Positions 24,584 to 33,192 are shown, numbered from the stretch's first letter. The stretch is 64,000 bases of DNA from Acidocella aromatica (GCF_014201825.1 NZ_JACHFJ010000001.1:248001-312000), one strand, 5' to 3'. Translations and numbers: made by a program. Notes: generated by a model not told the origin, from the letters alone.

Positions 24584-25761
24584 AGCGCGGCACAGCCCTC
24601 TGTTTGGCTCTGGCCCTCGCCCCGGTTACGGCCGGGGCGGAGTCGGCTCACCACCATAAGCACGCGCACCACCACACACAGGCAACGGCGGCAGCACCCG
24701 CGACTCAGGCTCCAAACGATGCCATGCAGGCGGCGCAGCAAGCCAAGCAGGAGGCCCAGAAAGCTCAGCAGCAGGCGCAGCAAGCCCAGCAGGCGGCAGC
24801 CGCCCGTGCCACGGCGCTGGCGCAGCAGCAGGCCCAGGCGGCGGCTTCCATCCGCGACCTGGAGGATAAAACCGCCCAGGCCACCGGGCAGCTCGCCAAT
24901 CTCCAGGCGGCGCAGGGCGACACGGCCAAGCATCTGGCCCAGGCCGAGGCCGCGCTTTCCCGGCTTTTGCCGGTGATGCAGCGCCTCTCCACCCAACCCG
25001 CCTCCACGCTGCTTACCGCTCCGCTCTCGCCCGGCGACGCCGTACGGGGCGTGGCCCTACTGCAAGGCTTGGCCGCCGCCATCGCCACCCAGGCCCAGGC
25101 GGTGCAGACACAGAACGCCCAGCTGACCCAGCTCATCGCCGCGACCAAATCCAGCCAAGCCCACCTCACCAACGCCGCGGCCCAGCAGCAGGCAGCCGAG
25201 GCGGCACTCTCGGCGCAGATCGAGGCGGCCAAGGCGGCGGAGCAGGCGGCGGCAGACAAGAAAGCGGCTGCCCAGGCGCAGAAACTGGCGGCGGCGCATA
25301 AGCTCGACACTCTGAACGACGCCGTGAACGGCCTCGTCCCCGCCGCCACCCGGGCCAGCCTGCCCGTCAGCGCTGGCACCGCACCCGTGGCCGGGCATAT
25401 CGTGCAGGCTTATGGCGCTTCCACCCTGGCTGGCCCCTCCACCGGGGTGAGCTACGGCACCGCGCCGGGCGCGCGCGTAACAACGCCGTGCGGGGGGACT
25501 GTTATGTTCGCCGGTCCGTTCCAATCTTATGGGAACATGGTCATCACCGATTGCGGCGGCGGCACCAGCGTGGTGCTCGCCGGCATGGATCATCTCGACG
25601 TCTCGCAAGGGCAGCGCTTGGTTAAGGGCCAGCCCATCGGCAGCATGCGTGGCTTCGACCCTTCCACCCCCACGAACCAGCCCCGGCTCTACGTGGAGCT
25701 GCGCCAGAACGGCGCACCGGTGGACCCCACCCCCTGGCTTGCCGGGCACAGCTCTGGCTAA
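24580..25761 (+). CDS. EnvC-like murein hydrolase activator (degenerate LytM domain)
   Basis: The 393-residue protein starts at TTG overlapping the gpmI stop and has a signal peptide ending near TAGA (residue 19). The mature N-terminus is His-rich (HHHKHAHHH). Residues 45-270 are Ala/Gln-rich coiled coil. Residues 285-390 are a LytM/M23-type domain, with GTAPGARVTTPCGGTVMFAG and, at the C-terminus, LYVELRQNGAPVDPTPWL. As in EnvC, the metal-binding histidines of active M23 peptidases are missing (LYVEL where active enzymes have HxH), so it should activate amidases rather than cut peptidoglycan. It acts in the periplasm during division. Confidence 0.85.
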   Translation: MKRGTALCLALALAPVTAGAESAHHHKHAHHHTQATAAAPATQAPNDAMQAAQQAKQEAQKAQQQAQQAQQAAAARATALAQQQAQAAASIRDLEDKTAQATGQLANLQAAQGDTAKHLAQAEAALSRLLPVMQRLSTQPASTLLTAPLSPGDAVRGVALLQGLAAAIATQAQAVQTQNAQLTQLIAATKSSQAHLTNAAAQQQAAEAALSAQIEAAKAAEQAAADKKAAAQAQKLAAAHKLDTLNDAVNGLVPAATRASLPVSAGTAPVAGHIVQAYGASTLAGPSTGVSYGTAPGARVTTPCGGTVMFAGPFQSYGNMVITDCGGGTSVVLAGMDHLDVSQGQRLVKGQPIGSMRGFDPSTPTNQPRLYVELRQNGAPVDPTPWLAGHSSG

Positions 25762-25817
25762 CAGGATGGGATGCTGTCTAATATGATTTCAGTTATCCGG
25801 TTTTGAGGACATAATAC

Positions 25818-27176
25818 ATGCGTTTGCGCGGCGGTCTCTTGCTGAGCGGGGTTTTCTTGGGCGGGCTGGCGCTCGGCACGGTGGCGCAGCCGCTGACACG
25901 CGCGATGGGCCAGAACGCCCCATCCGATAGCACCTACCAGCAGCTCTCCCTCTTCGGCGATGTGCTGACCCAGGTGAAGCAGAACTACGTGATGGACCCG
26001 CCATCCGATAAGCTGATCTACAACGCCATCAACGGCATGCTCTCGGGGCTGGACCCGCATTCCAGCTACATGAACGCCAAGCAGTACGCCGACATGCAGG
26101 TGCAGACCTCAGGCCAGTTCGGCGGGCTCGGCCTTGAGGTGACGGAGAAGGACGGGCTGATCGAGGTCATAGCGCCCATCGATGGCACGCCGGGTGCGCG
26201 GGCGGGCATCAAGCACAACGACATCATCCTGGAGATCAACGGCCATTCCACCGACGGCCTCGCGCTCGACGACGCCGTGGCCAAGATGCGCGGCACGCCG
26301 GGCACGCAAATCACCCTCACCATCAAGCGCAATGGCGTGAACACGCCGATCCACGTCACGCTAACGCGCGAGGTCGTCAAGATCGAAGACGTGAAGAGCA
26401 AGCTGTTCAACACCCCGGACGGCCCAGTGGGTTATATCCGCCTCTCCAGCTTCGACGAGAACGCCGACCCGCATATCCGCAACGCGGTGAACAGCCTGCG
26501 CCAGCAGGCGCATGGCAGCATCCACGGCTATATCCTGGACCTGCGCGACAACCCCGGCGGACTGCTCGACCAGGCCGTGGCGGTGAGCGACGACTTCCTC
26601 AATTCGGGAGAGATCGTCTCCACCCATGGCCGCCACTCACAGGACGACCAGGTGTGGTACGCGCAGAACGGCGATGTCACCAATGGCGCGCCGATCGTCA
26701 TCCTCACCGATGCCGGCACCGCCTCGGCGGCCGAGATTGTCACCGCCGCGCTGCAACAAAATCGCCGCGCTCTGGTGCTAGGCACCAAGACCTTCGGCAA
26801 GGGTTCGGTGCAGACGATCATGCCCATCGACAACGAGGGCGCGCTGCGCCTGACCACGGCGCTGTATTTCACGCCGTCGGGCAAGTCGATCCAGGGTTAC
26901 GGCGTGACACCGGACGTCAAGGTCTCCGACACCAACCTGCCGGATGACGCCTTCTTCGCCCAGCTGCGCGAGACGGACCTGCTGAACTCCTTCGCCAACC
27001 CCACGGGCCAAGCCGTGGCCCCGCTGCCGGCGGCGCCGCCCTTGCCCGCGGTGGCCTCGCAGATCCAGGCCAAGCCGCCGCAGAACTGGCCGGCCTTCGA
27101 CCCCACCAAGCCGGATACCGACTTCCAGCTGCAGATGGGGATCAAGCTGCTGGACGGCATGACCCGCGCGCAATAA
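25818..27176 (+). CDS. ctpA: Carboxy-terminal processing protease (S41 family)
   Basis: A 452-residue periplasmic protease anchored or exported by its N-terminal hydrophobic segment. In order: leader/helical region with LSGLDPHSSYMN, a PDZ domain (about 95-170, GLGLEVTEKDGLIEVI and APIDGTPGARAGIKHND), and the S41 core with DLRDNPGGLLDQA. The catalytic serine is in TASAAEI (Ser303) and the lysine in KTFGKGSVQ (Lys328). The last 60 residues are proline/alanine-rich. The gpmI-envC-ctpA-rppH order is conserved in alphaproteobacteria and points to cell-envelope maturation. Confidence 0.95.
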   Translation: MRLRGGLLLSGVFLGGLALGTVAQPLTRAMGQNAPSDSTYQQLSLFGDVLTQVKQNYVMDPPSDKLIYNAINGMLSGLDPHSSYMNAKQYADMQVQTSGQFGGLGLEVTEKDGLIEVIAPIDGTPGARAGIKHNDIILEINGHSTDGLALDDAVAKMRGTPGTQITLTIKRNGVNTPIHVTLTREVVKIEDVKSKLFNTPDGPVGYIRLSSFDENADPHIRNAVNSLRQQAHGSIHGYILDLRDNPGGLLDQAVAVSDDFLNSGEIVSTHGRHSQDDQVWYAQNGDVTNGAPIVILTDAGTASAAEIVTAALQQNRRALVLGTKTFGKGSVQTIMPIDNEGALRLTTALYFTPSGKSIQGYGVTPDVKVSDTNLPDDAFFAQLRETDLLNSFANPTGQAVAPLPAAPPLPAVASQIQAKPPQNWPAFDPTKPDTDFQLQMGIKLLDGMTRAQ

Positions 27177-27186
27177 AGCCCCGGCC

Positions 27187-27663
27187 ATGACTGACCATAG
27201 CTCCCTGCCGTACCGGCTGAATGTCGGCGCGGTGCTGTTTGGCCCGGATGGGCGCGTGTTCGTGGGCAAACGCATCGGCGTGCCCGATGCCTGGCAGTTG
27301 CCGCAAGGCGGAATCGACGCGGGCGAGGACCCGCGCGAGGCCGTGCTGCGCGAGTTGCTCGAAGAAGTCGGCACCGGCAAGGCCGAGGTGATCGGTGAGC
27401 ATCCGTGCTGGCTGGAATACGACCTGCCGCCCTCGCTGCTCGGCGTGGCTTGGGGCGGCAAGTATCGTGGCCAGAAGCAGAAATGGTTCGCGCTGAAATT
27501 CCTCGGCGCGGACGAGGACATTCAGCTCAACGCCCATGAGCACCCGGAGTTCGAGGACTGGAAATGGGTGGAGCTCGCCGAGCTTCCCGCCCTGGCCGTG
27601 GCGTTCAAACGCGAAATTTACGAGATACTCGCCCGCGACTTTGCGGTATATGCAAAGCTGTAG
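27187..27663 (+). CDS. rppH: RNA pyrophosphohydrolase
   Basis: RppH removes pyrophosphate from 5'-triphosphate mRNA, which starts decay by RNase E. The 158-residue protein starts YRLNVGAVLFGPDGRVFVGK and has a Nudix box in PQGGIDAGEDPREAVLRELL with EEVG following. The aromatic residues that stack on the first base are in the expected region (WGGKYRGQKQKWFALKFLG). The start is 10 bases after the ctpA stop. Confidence 0.94.
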   Translation: MTDHSSLPYRLNVGAVLFGPDGRVFVGKRIGVPDAWQLPQGGIDAGEDPREAVLRELLEEVGTGKAEVIGEHPCWLEYDLPPSLLGVAWGGKYRGQKQKWFALKFLGADEDIQLNAHEHPEFEDWKWVELAELPALAVAFKREIYEILARDFAVYAKL

Positions 27664-27691
27664 CGTATTTCATAAACCATAGGGAACGCCA

Positions 27692-28348
27692 ATGCTGAAA
27701 CTGACTGCCGCTGACGGCCATGAATTCAGCGCCTTTGAAGCCGGAAACGTGAACGCCCCTCGCGGGCTCGTGGTGGTGCAGGAGATTTTCGGCGTGAACG
27801 CGCATATGCGTTCCGTGTCCGAGCGTCTGGCGAGCTATGGCTACCGCGTGCTTTGCCCCCGCTTGTTCGACCGCGTGGAGCGCAACGTGGAGCTGGGCTA
27901 CGAGCCAGCGGATATCGAGAAGGGCCGCGAGCTGCGCTCACGCATCACCGAGGCGCAGGTCCTGCTGGACCTGCAAGCCACGGCGGCGGCTTTTGGTGGC
28001 AAACCGGTGGGGATCATTGGCTATTGCTGGGGCGGCACGCTGGCCTGGCTTGCCGCCGCCAAGACGGAAGCCTTCTGGGCGGCTTCGGGCTGGTATGGCG
28101 CCGGCATCGCGGCGCAGCGCGACCTTACACCCAACTGCCCGGTGCAACTGCATTTCGGCGAGCACGACCACAGCATTCCGCTGAGCGATGTCGAGGCCAT
28201 CCGCAAGGCACAGCCGGGCATTGAGATACACGTGTACCAGGGCGCCGAGCACGGCTTTGGCTGCGAAGCCCGGGCCAGCTACAGCCGCAAGGATTGGGAA
28301 CTCGCGGAACTGCGCAGCCTCGCGTTTTTTGCTGAACATGTGCGATAA
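27692..28348 (+). CDS. Dienelactone hydrolase family protein
   Basis: An alpha/beta hydrolase of 218 residues. The nucleophile is the cysteine of GIIGYCWGG (Cys112), the acid aspartate is in GEHDHSIPLSD and the histidine in GAEHGFGC, the Cys-Asp-His set of the dienelactone hydrolase family. Starts with GHEFSAFEAG and VVVQEIFGVNAHMR, as usual. No aromatic-degradation genes are near, so its substrate is probably not chlorocatechol-derived dienelactone and remains unknown. Downstream is hairpin repeat copy C. Confidence 0.9.
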   Translation: MLKLTAADGHEFSAFEAGNVNAPRGLVVVQEIFGVNAHMRSVSERLASYGYRVLCPRLFDRVERNVELGYEPADIEKGRELRSRITEAQVLLDLQATAAAFGGKPVGIIGYCWGGTLAWLAAAKTEAFWAASGWYGAGIAAQRDLTPNCPVQLHFGEHDHSIPLSDVEAIRKAQPGIEIHVYQGAEHGFGCEARASYSRKDWELAELRSLAFFAEHVR

Positions 28349-28353
28349 GCATC

Positions 28354-28413
28354 TGTAAAAACGCCACTTTTTTGCAAAAAAACGACACCAAAAAACTTTT
28401 ACAAAATTAACAT
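28354..28413 (+). repeat. Dispersed hairpin repeat, copy C
   Basis: TGTAAAAACGCCACTTTTTT, GCAAAAAAACGACACC, AAAAAACTTTTACAAA and the tail ATTAACAT. The second arm and the tail match copies A and B; the first arm is shortened. It lies between convergent genes, and the last codons and stop of the chromate-transporter gene (minus strand) are read from the repeat itself. Confidence 0.7.
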
Positions 28414-28917
28414 CCCCAGCACCGCGCCGCCGCCCAGCAGCCAGAGCGGATGCAACCGGCTGCACCAGGAGAGCACGGCGCAGCCCAAGGCGATGCAGGC
28501 CGTCAGCCAGCCGGAGACCGACTGCACCGTAAGCACCAGGGCCGCCGCCAGCACCAGCCCCGCGGTGATGGGCAGCAGCGCCGCCTTGGCCAGTTTCTGC
28601 CACCGCGCCCCGGCATGGCGCTCGAACCCCTTACTCACCAGAATCGCCAGCAGGCCAGAGGGCAGGATCATCGCCAGCGTGGCCACGATACCGCCCGGCA
28701 CCCCGGCCACATGCGCGCCGATCACCGTGGCGATCATCACATTCGGCCCCGGCGCGGCGTTGGAGATGGCGTAAAGCTGCGCGAACTGCACCGGGCTGAG
28801 CCAGTGGCGCAATGTAACCACTTGGCGCGCGATTTCCGGTACCGTGGCATTGGCCCCGCCCACCGCCACCAGCGAGAGCTTGCCAAACAGCAGCGCAAGC
28901 TGGGCGAGGATGTTCAT
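28399..28917 (-). CDS. chrA: Chromate transporter, second half-size subunit
   Basis: A 172-residue membrane protein with about five or six hydrophobic segments and the CHR-domain motifs KLSLVAVGGANATVPE near the start and NAAPGPNVMIATVIG. It is a single CHR domain, so it should pair with the subunit encoded just upstream to form a complete transporter. CHR proteins export chromate, but many small ones have not been tested. Its ATG overlaps the partner's stop as ATGA. Its last four residues (MLIL) are coded by hairpin repeat C, an odd feature. Confidence 0.85.
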   Translation of the reverse strand: MNILAQLALLFGKLSLVAVGGANATVPEIARQVVTLRHWLSPVQFAQLYAISNAAPGPNVMIATVIGAHVAGVPGGIVATLAMILPSGLLAILVSKGFERHAGARWQKLAKAALLPITAGLVLAAALVLTVQSVSGWLTACIALGCAVLSWCSRLHPLWLLGGGAVLGMLIL

Positions 28918-29462
28918 TTCACTGCCCTCCAGGCCAGCAGCAGCGAGACCGGTAGCACCAGCAGCATGGTTAGCGGCAGCGGCAGGCGCAGCCCCACCAC
29001 CAGCACAAACACCGCCACCGCGATGCCGATATTGCGCCCCACCTTCAACACCGGCCCGGCGATCTTCAGCCCCGCACCCAGCATCAGCCCCGCCGCGGCC
29101 GCCGCCAGCCCGGCCAGCGCGTGGCGCACCGGCCCCAGCGTGCCATAGCGCGCATACAGCCCACCAAAGACCATCACGATGGCCATCGGCGCACCCAGAA
29201 TGCCCAAGATCGCGGCTGCCGCGCCGCTGAGCCCCTGGTTACGCGCCCCGAAGGCGAAGGCAAAATTCACCATATTCGCCCCGGGCAGGGATTGGCAGAG
29301 CGAAAACAGCTCGTTGAACTGCTCCTGCGTAAGCCAGCGCCGCTTTTCCACCACCACCCGCCGGGCGATGGGCAGCACGCCGCCGAAGCCGAACACCCCC
29401 GCCTCGAAAAACCCCAGGAACAGATCCTTATGTGACAAGCCTGCGGCGCGGTTATGCTGCAT
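28914..29462 (-). CDS. chrA: Chromate transporter, first half-size subunit
   Basis: The 182-residue CHR-domain membrane protein has the N-terminal motif FFEAGVFGFGGVLPIARR, the conserved QSLPGANMVNFAFAFG segment and about five hydrophobic stretches. It is the N-terminal half of a two-gene ChrA system. The two subunits are paired head-to-tail with a 4-base overlap. The gene is divergent from pstS. Confidence in the family is high; substrate is not shown. Confidence 0.85.
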   Translation of the reverse strand: MQHNRAAGLSHKDLFLGFFEAGVFGFGGVLPIARRVVVEKRRWLTQEQFNELFSLCQSLPGANMVNFAFAFGARNQGLSGAAAAILGILGAPMAIVMVFGGLYARYGTLGPVRHALAGLAAAAAGLMLGAGLKIAGPVLKVGRNIGIAVAVFVLVVGLRLPLPLTMLLVLPVSLLLAWRAVK

Positions 29463-29514
29463 GCGGCGTTATTATGGGGCGAAACCTCACAAAACAATGT
29501 TTAATAAGGGAGAA

Positions 29515-29532
29515 ATGTCATTGAACTGCAAC
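29515..29532 (+). promoter_or_regulatory. Candidate PHO box upstream of pstS
   Basis: ATGTCATTGAACTGCAAC closely resembles the PhoB-binding consensus CTGTCATAWAWCTGTCAC, with the two 7-base half-sites in register. It lies about 110 bases before the pstS start, a plausible distance. No clear -10 is seen. Confidence 0.55.
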
Positions 29533-29644
29533 CCAAATCCCGTCGCCATTGTCACACGCTTCAACTATTGCGAGCCCATGCGGGGAAGCCCCCGCTGACC
29601 GCACAGGGATTCCTCTTCAGGGACTCAACATAAGGAACGCGAAC

Positions 29645-30700
29645 GTGAAGATTTTGACCAACCTCCTCCGCTCCGGCGTTGCCGCGCTGGCCATTGCCTC
29701 CGCCGCCGGCGCCGCCCACGCCCAGACTGTCGACGTCCCGCTGACCGAGAGCGGCTCCAGCCTGCTTTACCCGCTGTTCAACCTGTGGGTCGCCTCCTAC
29801 AGCGCCAGCCATCCCGGCGCTGACATCACCACCACCTCGACCGGTTCCGGCGCTGGCATCGCGCAGTCCATCAAGGGCCTGGTGCAGATCGGCGCCTCCG
29901 ATGCGTATCTCTCCGATACGATGGTCAAGAAGAACCCGACGATGATGAGCATCCCGCTCGCCATCTCCTCGCAGGCCGTGAATTACAACCTGCCCGGCAT
30001 CTCCCACCTGAACCTCTCCGGCCCGATCCTGGCTGGCATCTATGAGGGCAAGATCACCCAGTGGAACGATCCCGCGATCGTTGCCGCCAACCCGGGCGTG
30101 AGCCTGCCGAACCACGTGATCATCCCGGTGCACCGCCTGGACGGCTCGGGTGACACCTTCATCTTCTCCCAGTACCTGGCTTTCTCCACCCCGGAATGGG
30201 CCTCCACGCTGCACTACGGCACCACCATCTCCTGGCCGGCCGTCCCCGGCGCACTCGGTGGCAATGGTAACTCCGGCGTTCTCGCCGCGGTGAAAGCCAA
30301 CCCGTACTCGCTCGGCTATATCGGTGTGTCCTATGCCGACAAGGCCGCTGCCGCTGGTCTGGGCGTCGCCGCGCTGCAGAACAAGCATGGCGAGTACGTG
30401 CTGCCGACCGACGAGACCATCGCCGCCGCCGCGCAGAGCGTCGCCACCACCACCCCGGCCGATGAGCGCGTCAGCATGATCTTCGCCGAAGGCGCGAACG
30501 CCTACCCGATCGTGAACTACGAATACGCGATCGTGAACAGCACCCAGCCCGCCCCGGCGCTGGCCTCCGCCATCCACGACTTCCTGACCTGGGCGATCAA
30601 CGAGGGCAACAGCCCGACCTTCCTGAAGCCCGTGCACTTCCTGCCGCTGCCGGCAGCGGTGAAGACCCTCTCCCAGGCCCAGATCGACAAAATCCAGTAA
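29645..30700 (+). CDS. pstS: Phosphate ABC transporter substrate-binding protein PstS
   Basis: The 351-residue periplasmic protein has a signal peptide cleaved near AHAQ (residue 23) and the phosphate-binding motifs: ESGSSLLYPLFNLW, TGSGAGIAQS, GASDAYLSD, RLDGSGDTF. The C-terminal lobe is complete. The GTG at 29645 has AAGGA upstream. It captures inorganic phosphate and delivers it to PstC/PstA. A stem-loop follows the stop, likely to give more pstS than pstCA product. Confidence 0.93.
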   Translation: MKILTNLLRSGVAALAIASAAGAAHAQTVDVPLTESGSSLLYPLFNLWVASYSASHPGADITTTSTGSGAGIAQSIKGLVQIGASDAYLSDTMVKKNPTMMSIPLAISSQAVNYNLPGISHLNLSGPILAGIYEGKITQWNDPAIVAANPGVSLPNHVIIPVHRLDGSGDTFIFSQYLAFSTPEWASTLHYGTTISWPAVPGALGGNGNSGVLAAVKANPYSLGYIGVSYADKAAAAGLGVAALQNKHGEYVLPTDETIAAAAQSVATTTPADERVSMIFAEGANAYPIVNYEYAIVNSTQPAPALASAIHDFLTWAINEGNSPTFLKPVHFLPLPAAVKTLSQAQIDKIQ

Positions 30701-30715
30701 GACGCCTAAACACCT

Positions 30716-30741
30716 CCCCTTCCGGCATAAGCCGGAAGGGG
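30716..30741 (+). promoter_or_regulatory. Intercistronic stem-loop after pstS
   Basis: CCCCTTCCGGC (30716-30726), ATAA loop and GCCGGAAGGGG (30731-30741): a perfect 11-base-pair stem without a T-run. It probably protects the 3' end of a processed pstS message or partly terminates, giving excess binding protein. Confidence 0.65.
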
Positions 30742-30766
30742 AACCCTCAAAAACGCACGGTGGACC

Positions 30767-31693
30767 ATGAAAATCAGGCCGTTTCGTCTTTCAGTCCTGT
30801 CGCTCAGCCTGCTGATTCCTGCCGCGCTTGTCGCGGTTGTTTTGTTTCTGGTGGTGTATTCGGGCCAGGCCATGCTCTTCAACGGCCTGCATTTCGTCAC
30901 CGACATCAACTGGAACCTGGGCGACCTGTATAGCGATCCGGTGACCGTCAATGGAATCTCCGTTCCGTCCGGCGCCAATTACGGCATCCTCGTCTTCATC
31001 GTCGGCACGCTGCTGTCCTCCCTCATCGCCATTCTCATCGCCGTGCCGCTCTCAGTGGGTGCCGCCATCTTCCTGGCCGAGGCCGTACCGCATCGCATCC
31101 GCCCGGTGCTTTCCATGCTCGTCGAACTGGTGGCGGTGGTGCCCTCCGTGGTGTTCGGGCTTTGGGGCATCGCGGTGCTCATCCCTTTCATCGGCCATTA
31201 TCTCAGCCCCACCGGCAACGGCTACGGTCTGCTCGCTGCCGCCATCGTGCTCGCACTCATGGTCACGCCGATCATCGCCTCCACCCTGCTGGACGCGCTG
31301 ATGCAGGTGCCCAAGGAAAACCGCGAATCCGCCTTCGCGCTTGGCGCCACGCATTTCGAGGTCGTCTCCAAAGCGATGATGCCGATGGTGCGCACCACAC
31401 TGATCGGCGGGATCGTGCTCGCGCTGGGCCGCGCGCTCGGTGAGACAATGGCCGTGCTGATGGTCTCGGGCGGCGGCATCAACATCCTGCCGGACTCCCC
31501 CTTCTCCCCGATCTCCACCATCGCCTCCTTCATCGTCAGCCAGCTCGACAGCGCCGAGGCCGACCCCACCAACATGTCCGTGCGCACGCTCTCCGAGCTG
31601 GCGCTGGTGCTGTTCTTCATCACCCTGGCCGTCAACGCCACCGCCAAACTGCTTACCTCCGGAGCGTTCAATGTCCGCAAGCGTCAGTCTTAA
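30767..31693 (+). CDS. pstC: Phosphate ABC transporter permease PstC
   Basis: A 308-residue inner-membrane permease with about six hydrophobic segments. The ABC-permease loop reads ALGATHFEVVSKAMMPM, and GGIVLALGRALGETMAVLM follows. The early periplasmic loop (residues 35-65) is typical. The gene overlaps the first 23 bases of pstA. With PstA it forms the membrane channel of the high-affinity phosphate transporter. Confidence 0.93.
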   Translation: MKIRPFRLSVLSLSLLIPAALVAVVLFLVVYSGQAMLFNGLHFVTDINWNLGDLYSDPVTVNGISVPSGANYGILVFIVGTLLSSLIAILIAVPLSVGAAIFLAEAVPHRIRPVLSMLVELVAVVPSVVFGLWGIAVLIPFIGHYLSPTGNGYGLLAAAIVLALMVTPIIASTLLDALMQVPKENRESAFALGATHFEVVSKAMMPMVRTTLIGGIVLALGRALGETMAVLMVSGGGINILPDSPFSPISTIASFIVSQLDSAEADPTNMSVRTLSELALVLFFITLAVNATAKLLTSGAFNVRKRQS

Positions 31694-32543
31694 GGCCACG
31701 CGTTCGGCGCATGAGCTGCGCCGCGTCATCACCAGCAATATCGGCTGGATCGGCTGCGGCCTTGCCCTGCTGCTGGTCATCGCCCCGCTGCTCGACATCG
31801 TCGGCGTGGTCACCTTCAACGGTCTGGCCGCGTTTTCGGTCCAGCTCTTTACCAAGAGCACGGGCGGCACGGCCAACGGGCTGCTCAACGCCATGGAAGG
31901 CACGGTCATCATCACCATCTTCGCGATGCTGATCGCCGTGCCCATCGGCATCGGGGCGGGCGTCCACCTCTCCGAATACGGCAAGAATCAGCTGGGAGGC
32001 GTCATCCGCTTCCTTTCGGACGTGCTGACCGGCACCCCCTCCATCGTTCTGGGCTATTTCTCCTACATCGTGTTCATCATCGGCTTCGGCTGGGGTTTCT
32101 CCCTGGCCGCCGCCGCCATCACACTTGCCATCCTCATCGTGCCGTATCTGGCGCGTATCACGGAGTTGGCTCTGCAGCAGGTGCCGAACCCGATGCGCGA
32201 GGCCGCCTACGCCCTGGGCGCTGATGACTCCACGGTGGTATTCAAGGTAGTGCTGCCCGCCGCCTCCGCCGGTGTCATCACCGGCGCGCTGCTGGGCCTT
32301 GCCATCTCGGTGGGCGAGACCGCGCCACTGATCTACACCGCCGGCTGGTCCGATTTCACCTGGGACGGCCGCTTCACCCACGCCCCGGTCGCCTACCTTA
32401 CTTATGTGATCTGGACGTTCATCGACCAGCCGGACGCGCATTCTCACGCGCTGGCCTATGCCGCGGCGTTCTTCGTGATGCTCGTGGTGCTGGCGATCAA
32501 CATCGCCGTGCGTCTGGTCGTGAAGCGCACGAAATTCGCGTAA
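31671..32543 (+). CDS. pstA: Phosphate ABC transporter permease PstA
   Basis: The 290-residue permease has six predicted membrane segments, VHLSEYGKNQLGGVIRFLSD and the coupling loop MREAAYALGADDSTVVFKVV. Its start lies inside pstC (23-base overlap), so translation is coupled. A strong terminator follows directly; pstB (ATPase), phoU and phoB/R, which usually follow, are absent from the cluster and must be elsewhere. Confidence 0.93.
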   Translation: MSASVSLKATRSAHELRRVITSNIGWIGCGLALLLVIAPLLDIVGVVTFNGLAAFSVQLFTKSTGGTANGLLNAMEGTVIITIFAMLIAVPIGIGAGVHLSEYGKNQLGGVIRFLSDVLTGTPSIVLGYFSYIVFIIGFGWGFSLAAAAITLAILIVPYLARITELALQQVPNPMREAAYALGADDSTVVFKVVLPAASAGVITGALLGLAISVGETAPLIYTAGWSDFTWDGRFTHAPVAYLTYVIWTFIDQPDAHSHALAYAAAFFVMLVVLAINIAVRLVVKRTKFA

Positions 32544-32566
32544 CGGCAGACAGAGCCGCCACGAAA

Positions 32567-32597
32567 AAAGGGGCCTCGCGAGAGGCCCCTTTCTTTT
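32567..32597. terminator. Bidirectional rho-independent terminator
   Basis: AAAGGGGCCTC (32567-32577), GCGA loop, GAGGCCCCTTT (32582-32592), then CTTTTT. It ends the pst transcript and, on the other strand (A-run before it), ppa. Confidence 0.92.
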
Positions 32598-32618
32598 TGT
32601 CCGGGTTTGACCGGCGGC

Positions 32619-33140
32619 TTACTTGGCGCGGGCCAAGCTGGCGGAGATCGCAGCCTCGGCGGCCTCGCGATTGGCCCAGCCGGTCACCTTCACCCACTTG
32701 CCCTTTTCGAGATCCTTGTAGTGCTCGAAGAAGTGCTTGATCACGTCGAGGGTGATCGCGGGGAGCTGCTCGACCTCGGTCACGCTGCTGTACTGCGGAT
32801 GCACCTTGTCGTGCGGCACGCAGACGATCTTCTCATCCTGGCCGGACTCATCTTCCATCTGCAGCATGCCGATCGGGCGGCAGCGGATCACCGCACCCGG
32901 CACCACGGCGGTGGGCAGCAGCACCAGGGCGTCGGCCGGGTCACCGTCATCGGCCAGGGTGTTGGGGATGAAGCCGTAAGCGGCCGGATAGGTCATCGGG
33001 GTGAAGACCACGCGGTCCACCACCAGGGCGCCGCTCTCCTTGTCGATCTCGTACTTCACACCCGAGCCAGCGGGGATCTCCACCACCACGTTAATATCGC
33101 GGGGCACATCCTTGCCAGCCGAAATCTTGCTCACATCCAT
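32619..33140 (-). CDS. ppa: Inorganic pyrophosphatase (family I)
   Basis: A 173-residue soluble, magnesium-dependent pyrophosphatase that hydrolyses diphosphate from biosynthesis to phosphate. The active-site motif is DDGDPADALVL, with VEIPAGSGVKYEIDKESGAL near the start and the KVHPQY and HFFEHYKDLEKGKWVKV stretches typical of bacterial enzymes. All catalytic acidic residues expected in these motifs are visible. It is convergent with the pst operon and shares a terminator. Confidence 0.96.
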   Translation of the reverse strand: MDVSKISAGKDVPRDINVVVEIPAGSGVKYEIDKESGALVVDRVVFTPMTYPAAYGFIPNTLADDGDPADALVLLPTAVVPGAVIRCRPIGMLQMEDESGQDEKIVCVPHDKVHPQYSSVTEVEQLPAITLDVIKHFFEHYKDLEKGKWVKVTGWANREAAEAAISASLARAK

Positions 33141-33192
33141 TGGATTAGTCTCCCAGTTGCACTGGGCCGCGTATAGCCTGCGCCAGGGTCTC

